This document shows positions 25,714 to 33,901 of a DNA stretch of 64,000 nucleotides, piece by piece. Origin of the DNA: Nonomuraea sp. NEAU-A123 (GTDB lineage Bacteria; Actinomycetota; Actinomycetes; Streptosporangiales; Streptosporangiaceae); NCBI RefSeq assembly GCF_018603905.1, contig NZ_JAHFZZ010000039.1:1-64000 (forward strand). The letters run 5' to 3'. The notes under the pieces are model-generated. The model saw nothing but the letters and a program-made list of their open reading frames with translations. It was not told the DNA's origin and did no database searches. How positions within the stretch are numbered: position 1 is the first letter of the stretch; each line of letters opens with the position of its first letter. The position numbers and the translations under genes are program-made.

Positions 25714-26802
25714 TTGAAGATCGCGCTTGTCGGGTGCGGTGCCGTCACGCAGGCGGTGTACGTACCGTTGCTGTCGAGGCGCCGTGACCTGTTCGAGGTG
25801 ACCGCCGTCTGCGACCTGTCACGGACCGCCGCCGACGCCGTCGGCGACCGGCTGGGGGCGCCGAAGCGCTTCACGGCCGTGGAGAGCATGCTGGCCGAGG
25901 GCGGGTTCGAGGCCGTGGTCATCCTCGCCTCCGGCTCCCACGGCGAGCCGGTACGCCAGGCGCTGGCCGCGGGCTACGCCGTGCTCTGCGAGAAGCCGCT
26001 CGCGCTGACCAGGGCCGAGGTCGAGGCGCTGCCCGAGGGGCGGCTGATGGTCGGCTACATGAAGCAGTACGACCCGGCCGTGCGCCGGGCCGAGGAGCTG
26101 CTGGCCGAACTGGGCGGTCCGGCCGCGATCCGGTCGGTCGAGGTGACCGTGCTGCACCCGAGCGCCGGGTCCCAACTGGCCTTCGCGAACCTGACGGCGG
26201 CCCATGACGTGGACCCCGAGCTGCTGGCCTCGCTGCGCGCGGCGGATGACGGGCTGGTCTCCCGGGCGCTCGGGGACTCGGCTCCCGACTCCGCACGGGC
26301 CCTCTATGGGGTGGCCCTCGGCTCGATATGCCACGATTTGTCGCTCTTGAGGCGCTTTACCGGGTCGCCTGCCGATATTTCGGCAGTTGAGACGTGGGGG
26401 CCGGGACCGGGGTCCATCGAGGTCTCCGGGACGCTGCCCGTCAGCGGGCGGTTCTCGATCCGGTGGCATTACCTGGAGGACTACCCGGCCTATCGGGAGA
26501 CCGTGGCCATCCACCACGACAAGGGCTCGCTGGAGCTGGTCTTCCCCTCTCCCTACCTGCTGAACGCGCCCACGACGCTGACCGTGGTCTCGGGGGTCTC
26601 CGGGGGAGAGAGCCGGACCGAATGGCGTGACGTGATCGAGGCGTTCGAGGTGCAGCTGGCCGCCTTCCACGCCTACGTCAACGAGGGCAAGCCGCCGCTC
26701 ACCGCCGCGGCCGGTGGGCTGGCGGACATCGTCACGGCCCAGAGCATCGCCGCCTGCTTCGCCGTACAGCATGACCTGCCGATCGGAGGGGAGGCCGCGT
26801 GA
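25714..26802 (+). CDS. Gfo/Idh/MocA-family NAD(P)-dependent oxidoreductase
   Basis: A 362-residue dehydrogenase. TTG 25714 has GGAGG eight bases upstream. The Rossmann fold begins KIALVGCGAVTQAVYVP, and CEKPLAL (about residues 92-98) carries the family EKP motif. The typical catalytic His may be in SICHDLSLLRRF. It is atypical of true IolG, which has a longer conserved DxxxHD region, but could oxidise inositol, a methylated inositol or a related sugar to the keto form used by the neighbouring IolE-like enzyme (inference). It ends in a GTGA overlap with the mannosidase gene. Confidence 0.85.
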   Translation: MKIALVGCGAVTQAVYVPLLSRRRDLFEVTAVCDLSRTAADAVGDRLGAPKRFTAVESMLAEGGFEAVVILASGSHGEPVRQALAAGYAVLCEKPLALTRAEVEALPEGRLMVGYMKQYDPAVRRAEELLAELGGPAAIRSVEVTVLHPSAGSQLAFANLTAAHDVDPELLASLRAADDGLVSRALGDSAPDSARALYGVALGSICHDLSLLRRFTGSPADISAVETWGPGPGSIEVSGTLPVSGRFSIRWHYLEDYPAYRETVAIHHDKGSLELVFPSPYLLNAPTTLTVVSGVSGGESRTEWRDVIEAFEVQLAAFHAYVNEGKPPLTAAAGGLADIVTAQSIAACFAVQHDLPIGGEAA

Positions 26803-29531
26803 CCGCCGAAATCGTCGTCGTCCCGCACACGCACTGGGACCGGGAGTGGTACGAGCCCTTCCAGCGGTTCCGGCTGCGGCTGGTGGCGCTGCTCGACGAG
26901 GTGCTCGACACGATGGAGCGGGAGCCCGGCTACCACTTCACCCTCGACGGTCAGCTGGCCTGCGTCGACGACTACCTGGAGGTCCGGCCGGAGAACCGCG
27001 ACCGCATCGCCGCCCTGGTGGAGTCCGGGCGGCTGGCGGTCGGGCCGTGGCAGATCCTGCTCGACGAGTTCCTGTGCTCGGGCGAGAACATCGTGCGCAA
27101 CCTCGAACTGGGCATGAACCGGGCCGACAAGCTCGGCGGGGCCATGGCGGTGGGCTATCTGCCCGACATGTTCGGGCACACGGCTCAGATGCCGCAGATC
27201 CTGCGACGGGCCGGGCTGCTGCACGCCTGCGTCTATCGCGGGGTGCCGTCGTCCGTGGTGACCGACGCCTTCGCCTGGGTCGCGCCTGACGGCACGGCTC
27301 TGCGGACGCAGTACCTGCCTGCCGGCGGATATGGCAACGGGGCGCACCTGTTCGAGGATCCCGCGCAACTGCCGGAGCGGGCCGCCGAGTTCATCGAGCG
27401 GATGCGGGAATGGCACGGGCCCGAGGGGGCGCTGCTGGCGATGTACGGAACCGACCATTCGGCTCCCGTACGCGGGTTGCCCGGCATGGTGGCCGACATC
27501 GGCGCCCGCATGGACACCTTGACCGGATATATCGGTGCTTATTCGGGTTCGGTGGAGGGGCTGCCCCGGGTCTCCGGCGAGCTGCGCTCACACGCCCGCG
27601 CGAACATCCTGCCCGGCGTCATCTCCGTGCGCGCCCACGTCAAGCAGGCCATGGGGCGGGCCGAGCGGATGGTCGAGCGCTACGCCGAACCGCTGGCCAC
27701 ACTGTGGGGCGGCGACTGGCCCGGCCGGTTCCTCGACATGGCGTGGTGGCGGCTGGTGGACGCCAGCGGGCACGACTCGGTGACCGGCTGCGGTGTCGAC
27801 GACACGGCCCAGCAGGTCGCCGCGCGCATCGCCGAGGCCGAGCAGCTCGGGCAGGCCGTCCGCGACATGGTGACGGCCAGGCTGTCCGCCGCCGTACCGT
27901 CGGACGGGGTGCTCATCGTCAACCCGACGCCCGCCGCCCGGCGCGGCGTCGTGGTGGTGGACGTGGCGGGCCGGGACCCGCTGGTGGACCCGGCCGGCGC
28001 GCCGGTGCCCGCGCAGACCCTGGAGTACGCGCCCACGCTGTTGCTGGATGCCGAGATGGACCCGGCCACCGCGCTGACCTTCATCCACGGCACGGAGCTG
28101 TACGGTCAGCACATCACCGGCTGGTCGGTGGACGGCGGCACGCTGACGTTCACGGTGGCGCGGGAGTCCGCGGTGGCTTTCAACGTGGCGCAGGTACGCG
28201 GGGCGCTGGACGGGGTGACCCGGGTGCGGATCGTCGCCGAGGCCCGCCGTACCGTGGCCGCGCTCGTCGAGACACCGCCCTTGGGACACACGAGCGTCCG
28301 CCCGGCACCGTACGACTCGGCGACGGTGCACAACTCGTCGGCGCCGCATGGCTCCTCGGCGTCCGGTGGCTCCTCCGCCGTGAGTGCGCCGGTCGCCGGG
28401 GTGCGGGCCGAGGAGCGGGTGCTCGACAACGGGCTGCTGCGCGTCGAGGTGGCGGCGGACGGGACGCTGACGCTGACCGGCGCCGACGGGACCACCCTCA
28501 CGGGCGCGGGCCGCATCGTGGACGGCGGCGACGTGGGCGACACCTACAACTACGCGCCCCCGGCCGACGACCGGATCGTGTCGGACCCGGAGTCGGTCGA
28601 GCTGACGCCGGTCTACTCGGGACCGCTGCTGGCCGCCTTCGACGTCCGCCGCACCTACCGCTGGCCCGCCGCGGGCCAGGGCATCGAGGGCACCCCGGAG
28701 ATCCCGGCCGCCGCCAGGACCGAGACGACCGAGGAGATCGTCGTCGACACGCGGGTCGAACTGCGGGCCGGCGAGCCGTACGTCAGACTGCACGTCTCGT
28801 TCGACAACCGCTGCTCCGACCACCGGGTACGCCTGCACGTACCGCTGCCCGCGCAGGCGGCGGCCTCGTACGCGGAGGGTCAGTTCGCGGTCGTCACCCG
28901 CGGCCTGACCTCGGAGGCGGGCTGTGGCGAGGTGCCGCTGCCCACGTTCCCGGCCTCCGGGTGGGTGGCCGCCGGCGGGGTCGCGGCGCTGCTGGAGCAC
29001 GTCACCGAGTACGAGCTGGCCGACGGCGGCGCGGAGCTCGCCCTGACCCTGCTCCGCTCGGTCGGCTACCTCTCACGCAACCTGCACGCCATGCGCCCCG
29101 AACCAGCAGGCCCCCAACTGCCGACCCCGGCCGCCCAGTCACGCGGCCTGCGCACGGTCAGCCTGGCGCTCATGCCGTACAGCGGCTCGTGGGAGGCGGT
29201 GCCGCCGGCGGCCGAGACGTTCCGGCACGACCTCCTCGCGGTCCCCGGCACCGGCGACCCGTCCCTTAGCCTGCCCCCGGCGGCTCCCGGCCTGTCGGTG
29301 ACGGGCGACGGCGTGGTCATGACCTCGCTCAGGGTCCGCGACGGCTGGCACGAACTCCGTGTCGTGGCTCTGTCGGAAACCTCCGCGGACGCGGTCATCT
29401 CCGGCTCGTTCACCCGGGCTCGCCATGCCGACCTCCGCGGCCGTCCAGGCGACCCGCTGCCTGTCTCATCCGGAACCGTCCGCCTCGCGCTGCGCCCTTG
29501 GGAGATCGCCACCATTCAATTGGTCAACTAA
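26799..29531 (+). CDS. Glycoside hydrolase family 38 alpha-mannosidase
   Basis: A 910-residue cytosolic enzyme starting at GTG 26799, overlapping the upstream stop. The GH38 zinc motif HTHWDREWY is at residues 9-17. The predicted nucleophile Asp123 lies in YLPDMFGHTAQMPQIL, and the second zinc site is at YGTDHSAP and SGHDSVTGCGVDD. A middle helical domain and a C-terminal beta-sandwich region (to about 900) complete the usual length. A Ser/Gly/Ala-rich linker (about residues 505-530) is an unusual insertion. It removes alpha-mannosyl residues from an imported oligosaccharide or glycoconjugate, as judged from the adjacent ABC importer. It is the last gene of the rightward operon. Confidence 0.92.
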   Translation: MTAEIVVVPHTHWDREWYEPFQRFRLRLVALLDEVLDTMEREPGYHFTLDGQLACVDDYLEVRPENRDRIAALVESGRLAVGPWQILLDEFLCSGENIVRNLELGMNRADKLGGAMAVGYLPDMFGHTAQMPQILRRAGLLHACVYRGVPSSVVTDAFAWVAPDGTALRTQYLPAGGYGNGAHLFEDPAQLPERAAEFIERMREWHGPEGALLAMYGTDHSAPVRGLPGMVADIGARMDTLTGYIGAYSGSVEGLPRVSGELRSHARANILPGVISVRAHVKQAMGRAERMVERYAEPLATLWGGDWPGRFLDMAWWRLVDASGHDSVTGCGVDDTAQQVAARIAEAEQLGQAVRDMVTARLSAAVPSDGVLIVNPTPAARRGVVVVDVAGRDPLVDPAGAPVPAQTLEYAPTLLLDAEMDPATALTFIHGTELYGQHITGWSVDGGTLTFTVARESAVAFNVAQVRGALDGVTRVRIVAEARRTVAALVETPPLGHTSVRPAPYDSATVHNSSAPHGSSASGGSSAVSAPVAGVRAEERVLDNGLLRVEVAADGTLTLTGADGTTLTGAGRIVDGGDVGDTYNYAPPADDRIVSDPESVELTPVYSGPLLAAFDVRRTYRWPAAGQGIEGTPEIPAAARTETTEEIVVDTRVELRAGEPYVRLHVSFDNRCSDHRVRLHVPLPAQAAASYAEGQFAVVTRGLTSEAGCGEVPLPTFPASGWVAAGGVAALLEHVTEYELADGGAELALTLLRSVGYLSRNLHAMRPEPAGPQLPTPAAQSRGLRTVSLALMPYSGSWEAVPPAAETFRHDLLAVPGTGDPSLSLPPAAPGLSVTGDGVVMTSLRVRDGWHELRVVALSETSADAVISGSFTRARHADLRGRPGDPLPVSSGTVRLALRPWEIATIQLVN

Positions 29532-29555
29532 CAGTAATGTAACGATCGCAGAGAG

Positions 29556-29561
29556 TAATAT
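29556..29561 (+). promoter_or_regulatory. TAATAT -10 element, likely leaderless start
   Basis: TAATAT ends seven bases before the ATG at 29569. Transcription would begin at or next to the start codon, and no Shine-Dalgarno is present, consistent with a leaderless mRNA. This separates the Rpn-like gene from the mannosidase operon. Confidence 0.5.
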
Positions 29562-29568
29562 CTCGACC

Positions 29569-30414
29569 ATGACCACCCCATTGCACGAGGGGCTGGTCGG
29601 GATCACTACTCTCGACCCCGGACATACGGCGCAAATGCTGCGCGAACTGTTCGCCCTCCCGATACCCGCCGAGTTCAAGGCCGCCCGGGTCTGTAGCGAC
29701 TTGTCGGAGGCTGTGCCGGCCCCCTTCCGGGCGGACGCGGCGCTGCTGTACGGCGATGAGCCCAGCACCAAGCTGGGCGTCATCGTCGAGGTCCAACTGA
29801 GCGACGACAAAGAGAAGCGCTGGTCATGGCTCTCCTACATCGCCAACCTCCGAGCCCGTGACGAGTGTCCCGTCTGCCTGGTCGTCATCTGTCCCGACCG
29901 GGCTACGGCTCGCTGGGCCTCGCGTCCCATAGAAACGGGTCACCCCGGCCTGACCCTGATCCCGCTGGTGGTCGGCCCCGACAACACCAAGGCCATCACG
30001 GATGTCGCGGAGGCCATCGGCAACATCGGCCTCGCGGCGGTCTCCGCGATCACCCAGAGTGATCATCCAGAGATAGCGGGCATCCTCGCCGCGCTTACGG
30101 AGGCTTTGGACGGCCTCGATCCGGACGTGGCGCGAGGCTACGCTGAATATGTCACCGTGGCGCTGAAAGGCAACGCGCAGAAGGAAATGGAGCGACTCAT
30201 GGCCACAGAGACCTACCGCTACCAGGGGGAGTACGCCCAAAGCCTCCTCGCCAAGGGCGAGGTTAAGTCGCTGCTCATTTTCCTCGAGGCGCGAGGGATA
30301 GCGCTGTCCAACAGCGACCGTGAGCGCATCACGACCTGTGGTGACGCCGCACGCCTCGAGCTGTGGCTGGAGCGAGCAGCTCTGGTCTCCACGGTGGAGG
30401 AACTCTTTGCCTGA
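29569..30414 (+). CDS. Putative PD-(D/E)XK (Rpn-like) protein with internal start
   Basis: A 281-residue soluble protein. Residues 56-76 show an Asp (FRADAAL, D56), then a beta strand with IVEVQ (E74, Q76). This spacing resembles the D...ExQ active site of Rpn/PD-(D/E)XK nucleases. The middle region contains PVCLVVICPDRATARWA and LTLIPLVVGP, and the C-terminal domain begins YRYQGEYAQSLLAKGE. An internal ATG (residue 211, position 30199) has GGAG six bases upstream and would give a 71-residue C-terminal protein. The nuclease assignment is tentative. The gene appears to have its own promoter. It overlaps the following small gene by eight bases. Confidence 0.55.
   Translation: MTTPLHEGLVGITTLDPGHTAQMLRELFALPIPAEFKAARVCSDLSEAVPAPFRADAALLYGDEPSTKLGVIVEVQLSDDKEKRWSWLSYIANLRARDECPVCLVVICPDRATARWASRPIETGHPGLTLIPLVVGPDNTKAITDVAEAIGNIGLAAVSAITQSDHPEIAGILAALTEALDGLDPDVARGYAEYVTVALKGNAQKEMERLMATETYRYQGEYAQSLLAKGEVKSLLIFLEARGIALSNSDRERITTCGDAARLELWLERAALVSTVEELFA
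30189..30414 (+). CDS. Candidate internal gene: 71-residue C-terminal product
   Basis: The CDS proper is 30199-30414. The annotated span includes its GGAG site at 30189-30192, six bases before an in-frame ATG. The product is MATETYRYQGEYAQSLL onward to EELFA, exactly the domain repeated by the next gene (75 residues). The lengths and start points correspond closely, supporting a real independent product. In enterobacterial Rpn systems a C-terminal internal protein neutralises the full-length nuclease, and a similar role here is inference. Confidence 0.35.
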
Positions 30415-30634
30415 GAGCTACCTCTACCAGGGGGAGTACGCCCAGAGCCTGCTCGCCAGGGGGCGAGCCAAGGGAGTGGCCAACGCGGTAGTCATAGTGC
30501 TCAAGTCCCGAGGGGTCGTGCTGTCCGACGCCGACCGTGAGCGCGTCTACGGCTGCAGTGATCTGGAGCTTCTTCTCGATGTGTGGCTGATACGTGCGAT
30601 CTCGGTTCACTCGGCCGAGGAGCTCTTCGCCTGA
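30407..30634 (+). CDS. Small stand-alone copy of the Rpn-like C-terminal domain
   Basis: 75 residues from TTG 30407, with GGAGG at 30396-30400 inside the end of the upstream gene. The two genes overlap by eight bases and are probably translationally coupled. The protein closely repeats the upstream C-terminal domain: YLYQGEYAQSLLARG against YRYQGEYAQSLLAKG, then a helix, LSDADRERVYGC against LSNSDRERITTC, and both end in EELFA. A six-residue insertion (GVANAV region) is the main difference. There is no catalytic-domain remnant, so it could be a decayed tandem paralogue or a dedicated partner protein. A strong hairpin follows. Confidence 0.55.
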   Translation: MPESYLYQGEYAQSLLARGRAKGVANAVVIVLKSRGVVLSDADRERVYGCSDLELLLDVWLIRAISVHSAEELFA

Positions 30635-30654
30635 CCCGAACGTGAACGATGACC

Positions 30655-30681
30655 GAGGCGGGACCCAACGGGACCCGCCTC
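30655..30681. terminator. Bidirectional terminator hairpin
   Basis: Stem GAGGCGGG (30655-30662) / CCCGCCTC (30674-30681) with an inner CCC-AAC-GGG stem. It lies between the small Rpn-like gene and the convergent Lrp/AsnC gene. It has no T-run. Confidence 0.65.
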
Positions 30682-30685
30682 ATGA

Positions 30686-31180
30686 TCAGCGTGTCCCCCA
30701 CGAATAAGTCTGCTTGCGCAGCTTCAGGTACACGAACGACTCGGTGGCCCGCACGGCCGGAATGGCGCGGATCTTGCTGAGGATCTCCAGCAGATGCCCG
30801 TCACCCTCGCACACCACCTCGACGATGACGTCGAAGGACCCGGCCGTCAGGACGACGTAGTCGATCTCGTCGATGGCCGCCAGTTCGTCCGCGATCGAAT
30901 CCAGATCGCCCTCGCAGTTCACCCCGATCATCGCCTGGCGCGGGAAGCCGAGCGTGAGGGGGTCCGTGACGGCGACGATCTGCATTACTCCGGCCTCCTG
31001 CAGGCGTTGCACCCGCTGCCTGACCGCCGCCTCCGAGAGGCCGACGGCCTTGCCGATCGCCGCGTACGGCATGCGCCCATCGCCCTGGAGCTGCTCGATG
31101 ATCTGCTTGGAGAGATCGTCGAGCACGAACGGCGCGGGGGCGGCGTCATTGCTGCGGCGTACGCGGGGCGGCGTGGACAT
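30686..31180 (-). CDS. Lrp/AsnC-family transcriptional regulator
   Basis: A 164-residue protein. The N-terminal helix-turn-helix covers about residues 18-70 (LDDLSKQIIEQLQGDGRMPYAAIGKAVGLSEAAVRQRVQRL), followed by the RAM/AsnC effector domain (residues 80-150, with FDVIVEVVCEGDGHLLEIL). It is divergent from the aminobutyraldehyde dehydrogenase/polyamine importer operon. A dyad that overlaps the likely promoter lies between them, so it probably controls that operon in response to an amino acid or amine. Confidence 0.9.
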   Translation of the reverse strand: MSTPPRVRRSNDAAPAPFVLDDLSKQIIEQLQGDGRMPYAAIGKAVGLSEAAVRQRVQRLQEAGVMQIVAVTDPLTLGFPRQAMIGVNCEGDLDSIADELAAIDEIDYVVLTAGSFDVIVEVVCEGDGHLLEILSKIRAIPAVRATESFVYLKLRKQTYSWGTR

Positions 31181-31278
31181 TGTGAGGGGGCCTCCTACCG
31201 GTCCGGCGTTGCGGGCGCGTTCCCGCTGCGTTGCCGTCCTGGTGCGACATGGTGTCAGTTATTGGGTCTCTGTCAAGC

Positions 31279-31314
31279 GATTTCGTAGCAATTTGATATA
31301 TTCACCACGAAATC
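31279..31314. promoter_or_regulatory. Dyad GATTTCGT-N20-ACGAAATC enclosing a -10 element
   Basis: Perfect 8-bp inverted arms (31279-31286 and 31307-31314) flank an AT-rich centre with TATATT (31297-31302). The position between the Lrp/AsnC gene and the dehydrogenase operon suggests the regulator's operator overlapping the operon promoter. Confidence 0.6.
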
Positions 31315-31381
31315 CCTTGTCGTGATGCATGCGCTCTGTAAGAGTCTCGGCATCTCAGCCACCTCACGAGGAGGTCATACC

Positions 31382-32815
31382 TTGACCACCCGTCTGCAGA
31401 ACTTCATCAACGGTGAGTTCGTGGACGCCAAGAGCGGCCGATTCTCCGATGTCATCGACCCGTGCACGGGCGAGGCCTACTTGCAGGCCCCGATCTCGGG
31501 CACCGAGGACGTCGACACCGCCTACGCCGCCGCGGCCGCCGCGTTCGAGTCATGGGGACAGACCACCCCGGGGGAGCGGGCCAACCTGCTGCTCAAGGTC
31601 GCCGACGCCATCGACGCCCGGGCCGACGAGATCAACGAGGCGGAGTGCCTGAACACCGGCAAGCCGCGGGCCCGCATGGCCGAGGACGAGACCCCGGTCG
31701 CGTCCGACCACTTCCGCTTCTTCGCCGGCGCGGCGCGTACGCTGGAGGGTCCGACGTCGGGTGAGTTCCTCGCCGAGCACACCAGCGTCATCAGGCACGA
31801 GCCGATCGGCGTGATCGGGCAGGTCACGCCGTGGAACTACCCGATGATGATGGCGGTCTGGAAGATCGCCCCCGCGCTGGCCGCCGGCAACACGATCGTG
31901 CTCAAGCCGTCCGACACCACCCCGGCCTCCACGCTCAAGCTGGCCGAGATCATCGGTTCGGTGCTGCCCGCCGGGGTCTTCAACGTGGTGACGGGTGACC
32001 GGGAGACCGGCGCGCTCGTCGTGGGCCATCCGACCGCGGCCATGGTCGCCATCACCGGTTCCGTCGGCGCGGGCATGGCGGTGGCCAAGACCGCCGCCGA
32101 GGATGTGAAGCGGGTTCACCTGGAGCTCGGCGGCAAGGCGCCCGTCGTGGTCTTCGAGGACGTCAAGGACCTGCGCAAGGCCGCCGGCGACATCGCCACC
32201 GCGGGCCTCTACAACGCGGGCCAGGACTGTACGGCCGCGTGCCGCGTGCTGGTTCACGAGAGCGTGCACGACGAGTTCGTCGCCGCCCTCACCGAGGCCG
32301 CCGCGGGCACCGTGACCGGGGACCTGTCCAACGACGAGGCGCTGTACGGCCCGCTCAACAACGAGACCCAGCTGGCCAAGGTGCAGGGCTTCATCGAGCG
32401 CGTCCCGGCGCACGCCAAGGTGCTCACCGGCGGTAACCGCGTCGGGGAGAAGGGCTACTTCTTCGCCCCCACCATCGTCGACGGGCTCAAGCAGGACGAC
32501 GAGATGGTGCAGAACGAGGTGTTCGGCCCGGTCATCACCGTCCAGACGTTCTCCGACGAGGCCGACGCGCTGTCCAAGGCCAACGACGTCAGGTACGGCC
32601 TGAGCGGCTCCGTCTGGACGTCCGACCACGGCCGCGCCATGCGCATGTCCAACAGACTCGACTTCGGCGTGGTCTGGGTGAACACGCACATCCCGTTCGT
32701 GTCGGAGATGCCGCACGGCGGCTTCAAGCACTCGGGGTACGGCAAGGACCTTTCGGTGTTCGGTCTGCATGACTACACCAGGGTCAAGCACGTCATGCAC
32801 TACATCGGCGACTAA
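31382..32815 (+). CDS. Gamma-aminobutyraldehyde dehydrogenase (aldehyde dehydrogenase family)
   Basis: 477 residues from TTG 31382, with GAGGAGG seven bases upstream. An in-frame extension from 31322 lacks family similarity. NAD-dependent aldehyde dehydrogenase features are present: TPWNYPMMMAVWKIAPALAAGN, FTGS-like AITGSVGAGM, catalytic Glu in HLELGGKAP and catalytic Cys in NAGQDCTAACR. It ends GYGKDLSVFGLHDYTRVKHVM, as in PatD/YdcW enzymes. It oxidises 4-aminobutanal from putrescine to GABA. That substrate is inferred from similarity and from the adjacent polyamine-type importer and amine oxidase. Confidence 0.85.
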   Translation: MTTRLQNFINGEFVDAKSGRFSDVIDPCTGEAYLQAPISGTEDVDTAYAAAAAAFESWGQTTPGERANLLLKVADAIDARADEINEAECLNTGKPRARMAEDETPVASDHFRFFAGAARTLEGPTSGEFLAEHTSVIRHEPIGVIGQVTPWNYPMMMAVWKIAPALAAGNTIVLKPSDTTPASTLKLAEIIGSVLPAGVFNVVTGDRETGALVVGHPTAAMVAITGSVGAGMAVAKTAAEDVKRVHLELGGKAPVVVFEDVKDLRKAAGDIATAGLYNAGQDCTAACRVLVHESVHDEFVAALTEAAAGTVTGDLSNDEALYGPLNNETQLAKVQGFIERVPAHAKVLTGGNRVGEKGYFFAPTIVDGLKQDDEMVQNEVFGPVITVQTFSDEADALSKANDVRYGLSGSVWTSDHGRAMRMSNRLDFGVVWVNTHIPFVSEMPHGGFKHSGYGKDLSVFGLHDYTRVKHVMHYIGD

Positions 32816-32832
32816 AAGGACAGTGCCTGGAC

Positions 32833-33897
32833 ATGGCCGAGCTGAACGCGATCGAACTAGATGACGTCGTCAAGGAGTACCTCTCACACGGCGAGGTCGT
32901 CCAGGCCGTCAAGGGCATCACGCTGGGCATCGCCGAGGGGGAGTTCTTCTCTCTCCTCGGCCCGTCCGGCTGCGGCAAGACCACGACCATGCGGATGATC
33001 GCCGGGTTCGAGGACCCGTCGCGCGGTGTGGTCAGGCTGCACGGCAACGACGTGACGGACGTCCCGCCGAACAAGCGTGACGTGAACATGGTTTTCCAGT
33101 CCTACGCGCTGTTCCCGCACATGAGCGTGTGGGACAACGTGGCCTTCGGGCTCAAGCAGCGCAAGGTCGCGCAGCCGGAGATCAGGCAGCGCGTGGGCGA
33201 GATGCTGGAGATCGTCGATCTCACCGGCCGGGAGAAACGCCGGCCGCGCGAGATGTCCGGCGGCCAGCAGCAGCGGGTGGCCCTGGCGCGCGCCCTGGTC
33301 AACAAGCCGCGAGCGCTCCTGCTCGACGAGCCGCTCGGCGCGCTCGACCTCAAGCTCCGCCAGGCCATGCAGATCGAGCTCAAGCGCATCCAGCGCGAGG
33401 TCGGCATCACGTTCGTGTACGTGACGCACGACCAGGGCGAGGCGCTCACCATGAGCGACCGGATCGCGGTCATGAACGACGGCCTGGTCGAGCAGTTGGG
33501 CGGGCCGCGCGAGATCTACGAGCGGCCCGCGACGACCTTCGTGGCCGGGTTCATCGGCACCTCCAACCTGCTCGCGGGCACGGCGACCGGCGGCGTGCTG
33601 TCCATCGGCGGCGGCCAGGTGCTGGTGGAACAGGACGGCCAGGTCAGCGTGACCGTCCGGCCGGAGAAGATCACCATCTCGACGGAGAAGCCCGACGGCG
33701 ACGTGAGCGTCGTGCCCGGCACCGTGGCCGAGGTGGTCTACCTGGGGACTTACACGAGTTATGCCGTGAGCCTCGCGGATGGGGCGGAGATCACGGTGTT
33801 TCAGCAGAACGCGCTCGACTCGACGACCACCGCAGAGCGGGGCGATCCCGTCTGGTTGTCGTGGCGGGCGCAGCACTCTTATGCGATTGGAAGTTGA
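32833..33897 (+). CDS. Polyamine-type ABC transporter ATP-binding protein
   Basis: A 354-residue PotA-like ATPase, 17 bp after the dehydrogenase gene. It has Walker A GPSGCGKTT, Q-loop VFQSYALFPHM, signature MSGGQQQRVALARAL, Walker B LLLDEPLGALD and switch THDQGEALTMSDRIAVM. The C-terminal TOBE domain contains VTVRPEKITIS. PotA-type ATPases energise spermidine/putrescine uptake. It forms an importer with the three genes that follow. Confidence 0.9.
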   Translation: MAELNAIELDDVVKEYLSHGEVVQAVKGITLGIAEGEFFSLLGPSGCGKTTTMRMIAGFEDPSRGVVRLHGNDVTDVPPNKRDVNMVFQSYALFPHMSVWDNVAFGLKQRKVAQPEIRQRVGEMLEIVDLTGREKRRPREMSGGQQQRVALARALVNKPRALLLDEPLGALDLKLRQAMQIELKRIQREVGITFVYVTHDQGEALTMSDRIAVMNDGLVEQLGGPREIYERPATTFVAGFIGTSNLLAGTATGGVLSIGGGQVLVEQDGQVSVTVRPEKITISTEKPDGDVSVVPGTVAEVVYLGTYTSYAVSLADGAEITVFQQNALDSTTTAERGDPVWLSWRAQHSYAIGS

Positions 33898-33901
33898 CCC
33901 C

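Noticed and set aside
25714..26802. Canonical inositol 2-dehydrogenase IolG
   Set aside because: Only the general Gfo/Idh pattern is visible. The context suggests the role, but the sequence does not prove it.
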